A stretch of DNA of 36,721 nucleotides from Oscillospiraceae bacterium (GCA_003512525.1 DOQG01000045.1:22781-59501), one strand, 5' to 3'. Counted from the stretch's first letter, positions 1 to 8,771 are shown. Made by a program: numbers and translations. Notes: generated by a model not told the origin, from the sequence alone.

Positions 1-1
1 A

Positions 2-25
2 CCCGCCGCTGATCGGCGGGTGTTT
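2..25 (+). terminator. Rho-independent terminator of an upstream gene outside the window
   Basis: CCCGCCG and CGGCGGG form a 7-bp GC stem around a 5-nt loop, followed by TGTTTT. It probably ends a transcript that enters from the left, so the pilin gene starts a new unit. Confidence 0.75.
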
Positions 26-100
26 TAGCATACGCTACCCACTCCCCTCAATCTGTCTGTAAAAACTCTAAAAACACCCTCGCAAAGTATAAAAATTCAG

Positions 101-129
101 TTGACATTGCATAAAAAATATGGTAAAAT
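101..129 (+). promoter_or_regulatory. Sigma-A promoter of the pilin-like gene
   Basis: TTGACA (101-106) and TAAAAT (124-129) are separated by exactly 17 nt. The expected transcript start is near 136, about 37 nt before the start codon. Confidence 0.75.
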
Positions 130-172
130 TATCTTGAGTTATAGTCCACGGCTTTAAGGGGAGGTCAGGCAG

Positions 173-922
173 ATGCGTAGATTGATACGTCTTCATAATA
201 AAAAAGGTTTTACGCTCGTTGAGCTTATCGTTGTTCTTGCCATGATAGGTGTTCTGACGGCTATAATATTACCGCTTTCGCTGAATGCGGGAAAGCCTCA
301 GGCGGCTGTCGCAAAGGCTAAGGAGTTCTATTTCGGCTCACAGAGGATACTTATACAGTACAGAGCCGATGCGCCCGAAAAGCAGACAGGCTATCTGTCT
401 TACGAAAACGGGGGAATGACTTATACCGTAGGCTCGGGCGACTATCTTTATATGTGCGCCAAGGCAGAGAAATATAAGGGCTTCACAGAGCTTAAGCTTG
501 CAAAGCTTGACGCACCCTCCGATGACAGCCCTGCCAATACGGCACAGGGATATTTGCAGTTTCAGTATGCGGTAACGATAGATTCCGCAAGTCCGGATCA
601 CGAGCTGCTTGATAAGCTGAACACATTTTCAACAGACGAGGACGAGGGGTATTATTTTGCCCTGGTCGATGATAAGTGCAAGGTAGTAATGACATATTGG
701 TGTGAAACCGTTATTGAAGATATAAGCCGAGTGACGGATACATCAAGTGATTTTTCAAAGACAACGATCGAACCCACCGACAATTATTATGTAGACGGCT
801 ATCTTTTAGGTGCCTATCCGGAAAGATATTCCATGCTCGGTTACACTATGTTCAATCAGGTTGATCTGCCCCCGGACGAAACAACTCCGGCAAGCTCTAC
901 TCCCGCCCCCGCAGGTCCGTAA
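173..922 (+). CDS. Type IV pilin-like protein with prepilin cleavage/methylation signal
   Basis: This 249-residue protein opens with a short basic leader followed by GFTLVELIVVLAMIG, the class III prepilin signal: cleavage would fall after the Gly and the conserved Glu is at +5 of the mature protein. The next 20 or so residues are the hydrophobic N-terminal helix. The remainder (about 45-225) is a predicted soluble head with no family I recognise, and the C-terminus is a Pro/Thr/Ser/Ala-rich tail. The start follows an AAGGGGAGG-type ribosome binding site with good spacing. It has its own promoter and no pilus assembly ATPase, prepilin peptidase or other pilin beside it, so it is an orphan here. 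It could be a minor pilin or pseudopilin. The N-terminal family call is firm; the function is not. Confidence 0.85.
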   Translation: MRRLIRLHNKKGFTLVELIVVLAMIGVLTAIILPLSLNAGKPQAAVAKAKEFYFGSQRILIQYRADAPEKQTGYLSYENGGMTYTVGSGDYLYMCAKAEKYKGFTELKLAKLDAPSDDSPANTAQGYLQFQYAVTIDSASPDHELLDKLNTFSTDEDEGYYFALVDDKCKVVMTYWCETVIEDISRVTDTSSDFSKTTIEPTDNYYVDGYLLGAYPERYSMLGYTMFNQVDLPPDETTPASSTPAPAGP

Positions 923-928
923 TGAACG

Positions 929-960
929 GATATCGCACACCCGCCTTTTGTGACGATATC
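929..960. repeat. Inverted repeat just after the pilin gene
   Basis: GATATCG (929-935) pairs with CGATATC (954-960), and the inner CACA/TGTG extends the stem to about 11 bp with one bulge. There is no T-run, so it is not a standard terminator. It may protect the 3' end of the mRNA. Confidence 0.4.
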
Positions 961-1020
961 GGTTGCCGAACATAGAAAAACGGCGGATATAAACGGCAGT
1001 GAGAATTTTATAAATCAATT

Positions 1021-1050
1021 ACGGCAGGTACGCGAAAACGTATCTGCCGT
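1021..1050. terminator. Strong hairpin, possible terminator of the pilin gene
   Basis: Positions 1021-1032 pair with 1039-1050 to give a 12-bp stem (one G-T pair) with a CGAAAA loop. It is flanked by A/T-rich sequence but followed on the plus strand only by TTCGCG, so termination would be imperfect. The rest of 1051-1460 holds nothing I can support as a gene. Confidence 0.45.
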
Positions 1051-1461
1051 TTCGCGTGTTAAAAGGTTTGTTTGTAAAGAAGTATCACGATGCAGCTTCC
1101 TTGTGTAAAGGTGAGCTAAAATCAGTGCGGGGCGAGGGATAGAAAAAAGATTATAATGATGGCAGAAGTTATAATAACCGATGCAACGGGAGGGGCAAGC
1201 AATGCAAGGATGCATTAAATGTGTGTGCACAAAGTTTCGCAGGACGCAAAACCATACAAGCACACACAGAACCTCACCCTACGGGAACAAGAAACGATAG
1301 TAACTATATCAAATTGTTAGTGCAGATAAAAAACAATGAAGTACACCATATAACAGACTTTTCTATAAAATGCCTCGCCTTAACAGCGGCACTTATTTTA
1401 TCTCCTCATCCCTCCGCAAGTGAAAATAATACGAAAATTCCCGAAAACTGCTTTATGACCC

Positions 1462-1490
1462 TTGCAAAAGTATTCAATTTCTGCTATAAT
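1462..1490 (+). promoter_or_regulatory. Sigma-A promoter of the pheST operon
   Basis: TTGCAA (1462-1467) and TATAAT (1485-1490) are spaced by 17 nt, with a TGn extended -10. Transcription would start near 1497, giving a leader of roughly 187 nt before pheS. Confidence 0.75.
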
Positions 1491-1602
1491 GTCTATCGTG
1501 TAGGTATAGGCTTCGATTTAAATTTCCATAAAAAGTAATATCTATATAACCATAAATTATTTTCATCTACGCTGAAAAATGCGTGAAAGGTCGTGTTATC
1601 AG

Positions 1603-1643
1603 TGGAACTATTCGGTTCCATCGTCTTTGCCTGAAGGCGGACT
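1603..1643 (+). promoter_or_regulatory. Structured leader of pheST, two adjacent hairpins
   Basis: TGGAAC (1604-1609) pairs with GTTCCA (1616-1621), and 1624-1632 pairs imperfectly with 1637-1643 around a TGAA loop. The position suggests control of pheST. The canonical T-box sequence (GGGTGGTACCGCG-like) is not present, and the second hairpin lacks a clear poly-T tail, so I do not call a riboswitch. Confidence 0.35.
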
Positions 1644-1683
1644 TTAAGTTAAGGATATTAAAAATAAGGAAAGAATAAAAGGT

Positions 1684-2706
1684 ATGAAAGAACAGTTACA
1701 GAATATAAAGGAGCAGGCGCTGAAAACTATCGGTGACTGCGTTGATGTCAAACAGCTTGATGACCTGAGAGTAAAGTATCTCGGTAAGAAGGGTGAGCTT
1801 ACAGCTATCCTTAAGAGCATGGGAAAGCTGTCGGCAGAAGAAAGACCTGTTATGGGTCAGCTTGCAAACGATGTAAGGCAGTCGCTTGAAAGCTTTATTG
1901 CACAGAAGCAGTCGCAGCTTAAATCTGCGCTTATGGAGCAGAGATTAAAGAAAGAAACGCTTGATGTTACTATGCCCGGCAAACAGCAGGCTATGGGCGT
2001 TCGCCACCCTCTTAATATAGTTCTTGATGAGCTTAAGGAAATATTCAGGGGAATGGGTTATACGGTCGTTGACGGTCCCGAGGTCGAGGAAACGAAGTAT
2101 GTATTTGATATGCTTTTAACCGAGGACGGTCACCCCGCAAGAGATGAACAGGATACATTCTACATCACAGATGATATACTCCTGCGTACACAGACTTCTT
2201 CCGTTCAGATAAGAACGATGCTGAAAAACAAGCCCCCTATAGCTATCATAAGCCCCGGACGCGTTTATCGTCCCGATGCTGTTGACGGCACACACTCGCC
2301 TATATTCCACCAGTGTGAGGGTCTTGTTATTGACAAGAATATAACATTCGGCGACCTCAAGGGTACGCTCGAAACATTTGCTAAGCGTCTTTACGGCGAC
2401 GATGTAAAGCTCCGTTTCCGTCCTCACCACTTCCCATACACCGAGCCGTCAGCCGAAGTCGACTTACAGTGCTTCAAGTGCGGCGGTAAGGGCTGCCCGC
2501 TTTGTAAGGGCGAGGGCTGGATCGAGATGCTCGGTTCAGGAATAGTTCACCCGCAGGTGCTTATCAACTGCGGCATAGATCCCGAAGAATACAGCGGTTT
2601 TGCTTTCGGTATAGGACTTGAGCGTATCGCTATGATGAGATACAACATAGATGATATGCGTCTGCTGTACGAGAACGATCAGCGTTTCCTCGCTCAGTTC
2701 AGATAA
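1684..2706 (+). CDS. pheS: Phenylalanine--tRNA ligase alpha subunit
   Basis: The 340-residue length is normal for bacterial PheS. The catalytic subunit of the alpha2-beta2 synthetase activates Phe and charges tRNA(Phe) in the cytoplasm. An N-terminal coiled-coil tRNA-binding arm (about 1-90) precedes the class II core. Motif 2 is in the FRPHHFPYTEPSAEVD stretch and motif 3 in GFAFGIGLERIAMMRY near the C-terminus. Between them lies a CxxCGGKGCxxC knuckle, which is common in PheS of many bacteria. The start has an AAGGAAAG site about 9 nt upstream. It lies 49 nt before pheT, as usual, and is preceded by a structured leader. Confidence 0.97.
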   Translation: MKEQLQNIKEQALKTIGDCVDVKQLDDLRVKYLGKKGELTAILKSMGKLSAEERPVMGQLANDVRQSLESFIAQKQSQLKSALMEQRLKKETLDVTMPGKQQAMGVRHPLNIVLDELKEIFRGMGYTVVDGPEVEETKYVFDMLLTEDGHPARDEQDTFYITDDILLRTQTSSVQIRTMLKNKPPIAIISPGRVYRPDAVDGTHSPIFHQCEGLVIDKNITFGDLKGTLETFAKRLYGDDVKLRFRPHHFPYTEPSAEVDLQCFKCGGKGCPLCKGEGWIEMLGSGIVHPQVLINCGIDPEEYSGFAFGIGLERIAMMRYNIDDMRLLYENDQRFLAQFR

Positions 2707-2755
2707 GCGATAATTATAATGAATACCGATTGAGATCGTAAAAGGAGATATTAAC

Positions 2756-5143
2756 GTGGATTTATCAATGAGATGGCTTAACGACTATGTTAAAGCCGAT
2801 ATGCCCATAAAAGAATTTGTAGCGGATATGACTATGAGCGGTTCAAAGGTCGAAACCTATCATAAGATGTCCGACCCTATAAATAATGTAGTAGTTGCAA
2901 AGGTGCTCAAGCTTGAACGTCACCCCGATAGCGAAAAGCTCTGGATATGCCAGCTTGACGCGGGCAGGGATGAGCCTGTGCAGATAGTTACTGCGGCTCA
3001 GAACCTGTTTGAGGGTGCGATCGTTCCCGCTTGTATGCACAACAGCACAATAGCCGACGGAACAAAGATAACTAAGGGTAAGCTCAGAGGCGTTGCAAGC
3101 AACGGTATGATGTGCTCATACGCAGAGCTCGGTCTTACAAAGGACGATTTCGACTACCCTGTCGCAGATGACGGGATACTCATACTGAACAACGACCCCG
3201 ATGTTGATTCTTTTAAGATGGGTATGGATATCTGCGAGGCTTTGCAGATAGATGATACTATCGTAGAGTTCGAGATCACAAACAACCGTCCCGACTGCCT
3301 TTCTGTACTCGGACTTGCACAGGAGGCAAGCGCAACATTTGATATCCCGATGAATTACACCGAGCCGACATTCAAGGGCGTTGACGGTGATATCACAAAG
3401 GAAATCAGCGTAAGTGTTGAAAATACAAAGCTTTGCTCACGCTATATGGCGGCGCTTGTAAAGAACGTAAAGATAGGACCGTCACCCAAGTGGATGGCAA
3501 GAAGACTGAGAGCTTGCGGAGTAAGACCTATCAACAATTTGGTAGATATAACAAACTTTGTAATGCTTGAATACGGTCACCCGATGCACGCATTCGACTT
3601 AAGATATGTTGAGGATAACAAAATCGTTGTAAGAAACGCAAAAGAGGGAGAAACATTAAAGCTGCTCGATGAAATGGCAGAGCCTGTAAAGCTGACTCCC
3701 GAAATGCTGATAATCGCAGACGGCAAGAAGCCTATCGCCATAGCAGGCGTTATGGGCGGCGAGCACAGCGGTATCATGGACGATACTACTACAGTTGTAT
3801 TTGAGGCTGCCTGCTTTGACGGCGTATCTGTAAGACGTACCGCAAGAAAGATAGGAGAACGTACAGAGGCAAGCTCACGCTTTGAAAAGGGACTCAACCC
3901 CGTAAATGCAGAAAAGGCGCTCAAGAGAGCATTACAGCTTATCGAGATGCTGGGTTGCGGCGAGGTAGTGAATACTATCATTGACGAGAACCACAGCGAG
4001 TATGTTCCCGAAAGATTGAAGCACGACTACAAGTGGGTAAATGAGCATTTAGGCTCTGATATCAGCGAAAACGAGCAGATAGAAATTTTAAAGAAGCTCG
4101 GCTTCGGCTATGAGAACGGCGAGATAATAGTTCCTCCTACCCGTATAGATATGCACCGTGCGTGCGACGTTGCAGAGGAAGTTGCCCGTATTTACGGCTA
4201 CAACAGGATTCCCTCAACTATACCCAAGCTCTCATCACAGGGCAAGAGAACACCTGAGCAGATATTCGAGGATAAGGTAATTTCGCTTGCGCTTGCGCTC
4301 GGATTTTACGAGGTAATGACATACAGCTTTATTTCACCCAAGGACTACGAAATGCTCCGTATGGACGAGCAGTCAAGAAAGAGTGTTGTTTTAAGACGAC
4401 CGCTCGGTGAGGATACAAGCGTAATGCGTACAAGCGCTCTCACTTCCATGATGGAGGTCGTAAGAAGAAACTGGAGCAACAGAAACCTTGCCGGCAGATT
4501 TTTCGAGATAGCAAGAGAATATTTCCCGACAGGAGAAAATCAGCTCCCCGTTGAAAGAGATGTTCTGTGCTATGCTCTCTACGGCAACGGTGAAGATTTC
4601 TTCACAGCCAAGGGCGTTGCAGAGGAAGTAATGGCAAAGCTCGGTCTGAAGAATGTTGTATACACAGCCGAAAAGAACAACCCCACATTCCACCCCGGAA
4701 GATGCGCAAAGGTCACTGTAAACGGCGAGCTTATCGGATATGTAGGTCAGCTTCACCCCGAGGCTGCGGCAAACTTCGGCGTAAATACAGAGGTTTACTG
4801 TGCTACGCTCAGCATGGAAGTAATGTTCAATAACGCAGACGGCGATGTGAAGTACACTGCCCTGCCCAAGTTCCCCTCAACATACAGGGATCTGAGCCTT
4901 GTGTGCAACGAGGACGTACCGAGCGGCGATATAGTTGCGGTGATCGAAAAGACCGCAAAACATCTTGAAGCGGTACGCCTGTTCGATATGTATAAGGGCG
5001 AACAGGTACCCGCAGGTATGAAGAGCCTTTCTTACAAGCTCATTCTCAGAAAGAAAGATGCTACGCTGACAGACGATGAGGCAGATGCGGTCGTTGCAAA
5101 GGTGCTTAAGGCGCTGGAAGCTATCGGCGTTACATTAAGATAA
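2756..5143 (+). CDS. pheT: Phenylalanine--tRNA ligase beta subunit
   Basis: At 795 residues this is a full-length PheT. The N-terminal EMAP/OB-fold tRNA-binding domain (about 40-150) is followed by the B3/B4 editing region, the B5 domain (with FEITNNRPDCLSVLG before B3/B4), the catalytic-like core and a C-terminal FDX-ACB anticodon-binding domain (KFPSTYRDLSLV to KVLKALEAIGVTLR). Translation starts at GTG 2756, chosen because AAAGGAG ends 8 nt upstream and the protein then begins with the expected MDLSMRWLNDYV. It is co-transcribed with pheS. Confidence 0.97.
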   Translation: MDLSMRWLNDYVKADMPIKEFVADMTMSGSKVETYHKMSDPINNVVVAKVLKLERHPDSEKLWICQLDAGRDEPVQIVTAAQNLFEGAIVPACMHNSTIADGTKITKGKLRGVASNGMMCSYAELGLTKDDFDYPVADDGILILNNDPDVDSFKMGMDICEALQIDDTIVEFEITNNRPDCLSVLGLAQEASATFDIPMNYTEPTFKGVDGDITKEISVSVENTKLCSRYMAALVKNVKIGPSPKWMARRLRACGVRPINNLVDITNFVMLEYGHPMHAFDLRYVEDNKIVVRNAKEGETLKLLDEMAEPVKLTPEMLIIADGKKPIAIAGVMGGEHSGIMDDTTTVVFEAACFDGVSVRRTARKIGERTEASSRFEKGLNPVNAEKALKRALQLIEMLGCGEVVNTIIDENHSEYVPERLKHDYKWVNEHLGSDISENEQIEILKKLGFGYENGEIIVPPTRIDMHRACDVAEEVARIYGYNRIPSTIPKLSSQGKRTPEQIFEDKVISLALALGFYEVMTYSFISPKDYEMLRMDEQSRKSVVLRRPLGEDTSVMRTSALTSMMEVVRRNWSNRNLAGRFFEIAREYFPTGENQLPVERDVLCYALYGNGEDFFTAKGVAEEVMAKLGLKNVVYTAEKNNPTFHPGRCAKVTVNGELIGYVGQLHPEAAANFGVNTEVYCATLSMEVMFNNADGDVKYTALPKFPSTYRDLSLVCNEDVPSGDIVAVIEKTAKHLEAVRLFDMYKGEQVPAGMKSLSYKLILRKKDATLTDDEADAVVAKVLKALEAIGVTLR

Positions 5144-5165
5144 CGGCAAATATTACAGAATAACC

Positions 5166-5178
5166 GGGGCACAGCCCC
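5166..5178 (+). other. Short GC hairpin between pheT and the foldase gene
   Basis: GGGGC-ACA-GCCCC is a 5-bp stem with a triloop, about 28 nt before the next start codon. It has no T-run. It may be a processing or stability element within a pheS-pheT-foldase transcript. Confidence 0.35.
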
Positions 5179-5205
5179 TTATAGAAAACAGTAAGGAGAA
5201 AAGCA

Positions 5206-6420
5206 ATGAAACATTTAAAAAAGCTGGTAGCGGCAATATGCGCCGTGACAATCACATTAAGCGTTGCAGGCTGTGCTGATGTATCAACTATAGGTTCTAT
5301 TGATGATCAGACCATCAATGCAGGCATATATCTGCTGTACGAACAGTCGGCTATAAGCGAGGCTCAGGAGGAAGTCGACGATCAGCTGAAGGCTATGGGC
5401 ACTGATTCTTCAAAGGTAGAGAATTTCAGCTATTTCAACTATAACGTGCAGGACAAGACATACTCGCAGTATGTTCAGGATCGTACATTAGAGCAGGTAA
5501 AGCAGTATGTTGCTATCCAGAAGAAGTTTGACGAGCTGAAGCTTACTCTTACCGATGAGGAAAAGGATAATGTAAAGACCTCTGTAAAGAAGATGTGGGA
5601 TACGGAGATCTCGTATTACGGCTACAGCACAGGAAAAACCTACGGTCAGAACTATGAGGCAGGCGGAATAAGCAAGAAGTCATACGAGGCTGTTCAGCTT
5701 GTAAACAAGATGAGCGAGAAGGTATTTGACGCTTACTATGAGAAAAACGGCATATCCGCAACAGACGAAAAGGATATAGCTACTTATTTCTATGACAATT
5801 ACGGCAGATTCCAGATAATACAGGTTTCTCTTAAAGAGGGCAACGGCGACAAGATAACGACCGACGAGGGCAAGAAGGCTAAGAAGGAACAGGCTCAGGG
5901 CTATGTGGACAGACTGCTTGCCGGTGAGGATTACGAAACCATTTATCACGAATACGAGGATCAGGTAGCGAAAGAAAAGGCAGATGCCGAAGCTGAAAGC
6001 AACTCGGGCGCATCTTCAAAGGCTTCCTCCGAAAGCTCGTCGGCAGTTTCTTCTGCAAGTGAAACAGCATCTGACGATACAACAAGCAGCGGAACATCGG
6101 GCAGTGAAGAAGAGGAGCATGATCACGAGTTCCTGCTCAGCAAGACGGATACTTCACCCAGCGAAGAATTTGTAAAGTGGGCATTTGAGCTTGAAACAGG
6201 CAAGGGCGGCGTTTATGAGGACGACAGCGTTTATTATGCGGTTGTTCGCTGCGATATCAAGGAACGTGAGGACTGGCTCACGGAGAATCACAGCAACGTG
6301 CTTCACGTTATGAAAGACGATGATTATGAGGCTATGCTGAACGAAACAGCTAAGGACTATGCACTTGATCTTAATAATGACGCGCTGAACAGGTACAAGC
6401 CCGAAAACTTAAAGAAGTAA
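5206..6420 (+). CDS. PrsA/SurA-like extracytoplasmic foldase lipoprotein
   Basis: The 404-residue protein has a basic N-terminus, a hydrophobic core and the lipobox VAGC, so it should be lipid-anchored on the outer face of the membrane. The helical part (about 30-210) resembles the chaperone domain of PrsA/SurA-type proteins. The C-terminal part (VDRLLAGEDYETIYHEYED and WAFELETGKGGVYEDDSVYYAVV) has the layout of a parvulin peptidyl-prolyl isomerase, but the usual ARHILV-like opening is replaced and a Ser/Ala/Thr/Glu-rich stretch of about 45 residues (roughly 264-308) interrupts the domain. Isomerase activity is therefore doubtful; a chaperone role for secreted proteins is the safer reading. 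It starts 62 nt after pheT with a strong AAGGAG site and no obvious promoter, so it is probably the third gene of the pheST transcript. Confidence 0.7.
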   Translation: MKHLKKLVAAICAVTITLSVAGCADVSTIGSIDDQTINAGIYLLYEQSAISEAQEEVDDQLKAMGTDSSKVENFSYFNYNVQDKTYSQYVQDRTLEQVKQYVAIQKKFDELKLTLTDEEKDNVKTSVKKMWDTEISYYGYSTGKTYGQNYEAGGISKKSYEAVQLVNKMSEKVFDAYYEKNGISATDEKDIATYFYDNYGRFQIIQVSLKEGNGDKITTDEGKKAKKEQAQGYVDRLLAGEDYETIYHEYEDQVAKEKADAEAESNSGASSKASSESSSAVSSASETASDDTTSSGTSGSEEEEHDHEFLLSKTDTSPSEEFVKWAFELETGKGGVYEDDSVYYAVVRCDIKEREDWLTENHSNVLHVMKDDDYEAMLNETAKDYALDLNNDALNRYKPENLKK

Positions 6421-6444
6421 GCAAAAACGTAAATATGGAATTAC

Positions 6445-6476
6445 CGGTCAGAGCAAAAACTCTGACCGCTATTTTT
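6445..6476 (+). terminator. Rho-independent terminator between the foldase and ABC-F genes
   Basis: CGGTCAGAG (6445-6453) and CTCTGACCG (6460-6468) form a perfect 9-bp stem around CAAAAA, followed by a T-run at 6472-6476. The U-tract ends only about 20 nt before the ABC-F start codon, leaving no room for a separate promoter downstream of it. Confidence 0.85.
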
Positions 6477-6496
6477 CGGAAAGGAAAAGTACTCGA

Positions 6497-8422
6497 ATGA
6501 TAGTATTGTCCGGTAACGATATCTCGGTATCATTCGGCGGAGAAACGCTTTTTCACAATGTGAATTTTCGCCTTGAAGAAAACGGCAGGGCGGGTCTTGT
6601 CGGAGTCAACGGCTGTGGAAAGACTACACTTATGCACGTCATAAACGGCAAGCTTGAACCCGAAAACGGGAGTATAAACAAGGCGGCGGGTATAAAGCTC
6701 GGCTCAATGGAGCAGTATGTTATCCGTGACGACAGTGTGACGCTGTATAGTGAGGTGCTTGATATATTCCGTCCGCTTACAGACATGGAAGAAGAACTTG
6801 CGGATATAGCAGTTGCCATTGATACGGGCGATCACAGCGAACAGACGCTGTCAAAACAGATGCACTTACAGGAAAGATTTGAACGTGACGGCGGACTTAC
6901 TTACAAGTCAAGAGTAGCTTCTGCGCTTATCGGTCTTGGCTTTTCGGAAGATGATTTCAATAAGCCGATAAGCGTTATGAGCGGAGGGCAGAAAAGCAAG
7001 GCACAGCTTGCAAAGCTTTTGCTTTCCGCAAGCAATGTACTTTTGCTTGATGAGCCGACCAACCACCTTGATATCACCGCTTGTGAATGGCTGGAAAAGT
7101 TCCTCACGGAATATAAGGGCGTTTATATCGTTATATCGCATGACCGCTATTTCCTTGATAAGGTTACGAATACCACCTTTGAAATGGAGAATAAGACGCT
7201 CCATGAATATAAGGGTAACTATACGCGCTACCTTGAACTGAAAGCCGAGGCGAGAGAAGCACAGCAAAGAGTTTATGACAGGACTGTAAAAGAGATCAAT
7301 CGTATCGAGGGTATAGTCGAACAGCAGAAGCGCTGGGGACAGGAACATAATTTCATTACGGCGGCATCAAAGCAGAAACAGGCTGACAGGCTCAAAGAAA
7401 CGCTTGAAAGACCCGAAGATCTGCCTGAAGCTATAAAGTTCTCATTCAGAGCGAAAGAGGGCGGAGCAAATGACGTGCTGATTGCAAAAGCTCTGTCAAA
7501 GTCGTTTGACGGCGTGACGGTTTTCCAAAACGCAGAGCTTGATATAAAAAGGAATACGACCACGTTTATACTCGGCGAGAACGGCTGTGGAAAGACGACA
7601 CTGCTTAAGATCCTTATGGGACAGTATCAGCCTGATAGCGGGGAGTATAAATACGGAAACAATATACAGTGCGGCTATTACGATCAGGCGCAGACTGACC
7701 TTGATCCGTCAAAGACGGTTATCGATGAGGTGTGGGATAAGTATCCGAGAATGACACAGACGGAAGTACGATCGGCACTGGCACAGTTTTTGTTCAAGGG
7801 TGAAGATGTATTCAAGAATGTGGGGAAGCTCAGCGGAGGAGAAAAGGCGAGAGTGTCGCTCCTGAAGCTTATGCTCGGCAAGGCGAATATGTTGCTTCTT
7901 GATGAGCCGACTAACCATTTGGATATACATTCGAGAGAGGCGCTTGAAAATGCGCTTTCAAATTACGGCGGTACGCTTCTTATCGTTTCACACGACCGTT
8001 ATCTCATAAACAAGCTTGCGGACAGGATAGTGTGGCTTGATAAGAACGGCACGGTCAACATTGACGGAAACTATGACAGGTATATTGAGCTGAAGGCGGC
8101 AAAGGAACAGGCGGAACAGACTAACCTGGCAGTTCAGGCGAAAGCTGTTACCGAGGCAAAGAAGAACGATTATAAAGAACGTAAGGAACGTGAAAGCACA
8201 CTCAGAAAACTGAACGGTGCACTGAAGCGCTGCGAACAGGCGATAGAAGATGTCGAAACAAAAACAGCAGAGCTTGCGGAGCAGATGTCAAAGCCGGAGA
8301 TAGCTACAGACTATGAAAAAGCAAGCAAACTTTCCGAAGAAATAGCTGTTTTGAAAGAAAAAGAAGAGGAACTTACGGCTCAGTGGATGGAACTCAGTGA
8401 GCAGATAGAAACGTTTTCATAA
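6497..8422 (+). CDS. ABC-F family ATPase (YdiF/Uup-like ribosome-associated factor)
   Basis: This 641-residue protein has two ABC cassettes and no membrane segment. Cassette 1: Walker A GVNGCGKTT near 36, signature MSGGQKSK near 161, Walker B LLLDEPTNHLD. Cassette 2: Walker A GENGCGKTT near 359, signature LSGGEKARVSLLK, Walker B LLLDEPTNHLD. The charged ABC-F linker lies between them, and a C-terminal coiled coil occupies about 545-641. ABC-F proteins bind the ribosomal E site and help stalled ribosomes or protect against antibiotics. Length and the C-terminal coiled coil fit the YdiF/Uup housekeeping group better than classical resistance subgroups, but sequence alone does not settle it. An AAAGGA site precedes the ATG, and a terminator sits immediately upstream. 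Confidence 0.9.
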   Translation: MIVLSGNDISVSFGGETLFHNVNFRLEENGRAGLVGVNGCGKTTLMHVINGKLEPENGSINKAAGIKLGSMEQYVIRDDSVTLYSEVLDIFRPLTDMEEELADIAVAIDTGDHSEQTLSKQMHLQERFERDGGLTYKSRVASALIGLGFSEDDFNKPISVMSGGQKSKAQLAKLLLSASNVLLLDEPTNHLDITACEWLEKFLTEYKGVYIVISHDRYFLDKVTNTTFEMENKTLHEYKGNYTRYLELKAEAREAQQRVYDRTVKEINRIEGIVEQQKRWGQEHNFITAASKQKQADRLKETLERPEDLPEAIKFSFRAKEGGANDVLIAKALSKSFDGVTVFQNAELDIKRNTTTFILGENGCGKTTLLKILMGQYQPDSGEYKYGNNIQCGYYDQAQTDLDPSKTVIDEVWDKYPRMTQTEVRSALAQFLFKGEDVFKNVGKLSGGEKARVSLLKLMLGKANMLLLDEPTNHLDIHSREALENALSNYGGTLLIVSHDRYLINKLADRIVWLDKNGTVNIDGNYDRYIELKAAKEQAEQTNLAVQAKAVTEAKKNDYKERKERESTLRKLNGALKRCEQAIEDVETKTAELAEQMSKPEIATDYEKASKLSEEIAVLKEKEEELTAQWMELSEQIETFS

Positions 8423-8471
8423 GTTACATCAAAAATTAAGTAATTATCTGTGCGATTAGTTAAAAAAAGTG

Positions 8472-8532
8472 ACGAAATTCTTTGTGCATAATAAACAAAG
8501 TTTCGTTAAGACGATTAACGAATTAGCTAATT
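8472..8532. repeat. Overlapping, mutually exclusive hairpins after the ABC-F gene
   Basis: ACGAAA and CTTTGT (8472-8485) pair with ACAAAG and TTTCGT (8495-8506). Alternatively TTCGTTAA (8502-8509) pairs with TTAACGAA (8515-8522). A 12-nt palindrome AATTAGCTAATT follows at 8521-8532. The first could end ABC-F transcription, although no T-run follows; the second two resemble operator-like palindromes. Confidence 0.4.
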
Positions 8533-8555
8533 TAAGTTATAAGTTTTCGCAATGT

Positions 8556-8569
8556 GGAAAACGTTTACA
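8556..8569 (+). promoter_or_regulatory. cre-like (CcpA/LacI-family) operator candidate
   Basis: GGAAAACGTTTACA agrees with the catabolite-responsive consensus TGWAARCGYTWNCW at all positions but the first. It lies about 175 nt upstream of the promoter of the transport operon. Carbon control would suit a glycan transporter, but chance occurrence is possible and the distance is large. Confidence 0.35.
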
Positions 8570-8668
8570 TAAAAAATAGCAAAGTCGGGGAACTAAAAAT
8601 CAAGATATTGTGTCAATGAAAACCGCGTTCGTCATAATTACCAAAATTTTCGAGCTAAGTTTGTAACT

Positions 8669-8685
8669 ATTTGCTAAGAGCAAAT
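8669..8685. promoter_or_regulatory. Perfect 7-bp inverted repeat, operator candidate
   Basis: ATTTGCT-AAG-AGCAAAT is a perfect dyad with a 3-nt centre, 57 nt upstream of the -35 box of the transport operon. It is suited to binding a dimeric regulator. No regulator gene is adjacent. Confidence 0.4.
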
Positions 8686-8742
8686 GCGATTTGTAGATAA
8701 AATCAAAATCAGTTACACTATATGAAAGTTCTTTTATGAACC

Positions 8743-8771
8743 TTGACAGTACGGTGATAATTTGATATAAT
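8743..8771 (+). promoter_or_regulatory. Consensus sigma-A promoter of the ten-gene transport operon
   Basis: TTGACA (8743-8748) and TATAAT (8766-8771) are both perfect consensus hexamers with a 17-nt spacer. The leader to the first ATG is about 158 nt. Confidence 0.85.

Noticed and set aside
1221..1538. 105-codon plus-strand ORF before pheS
   Set aside because: Composition is not protein-like, there is no ribosome binding site, and it covers the pheST promoter.
1590..1645. T-box riboswitch ahead of pheS
   Set aside because: A TGGAAC segment is present but not the conserved T-box core, and the residue expected to pair with tRNA(Phe) does not fit.
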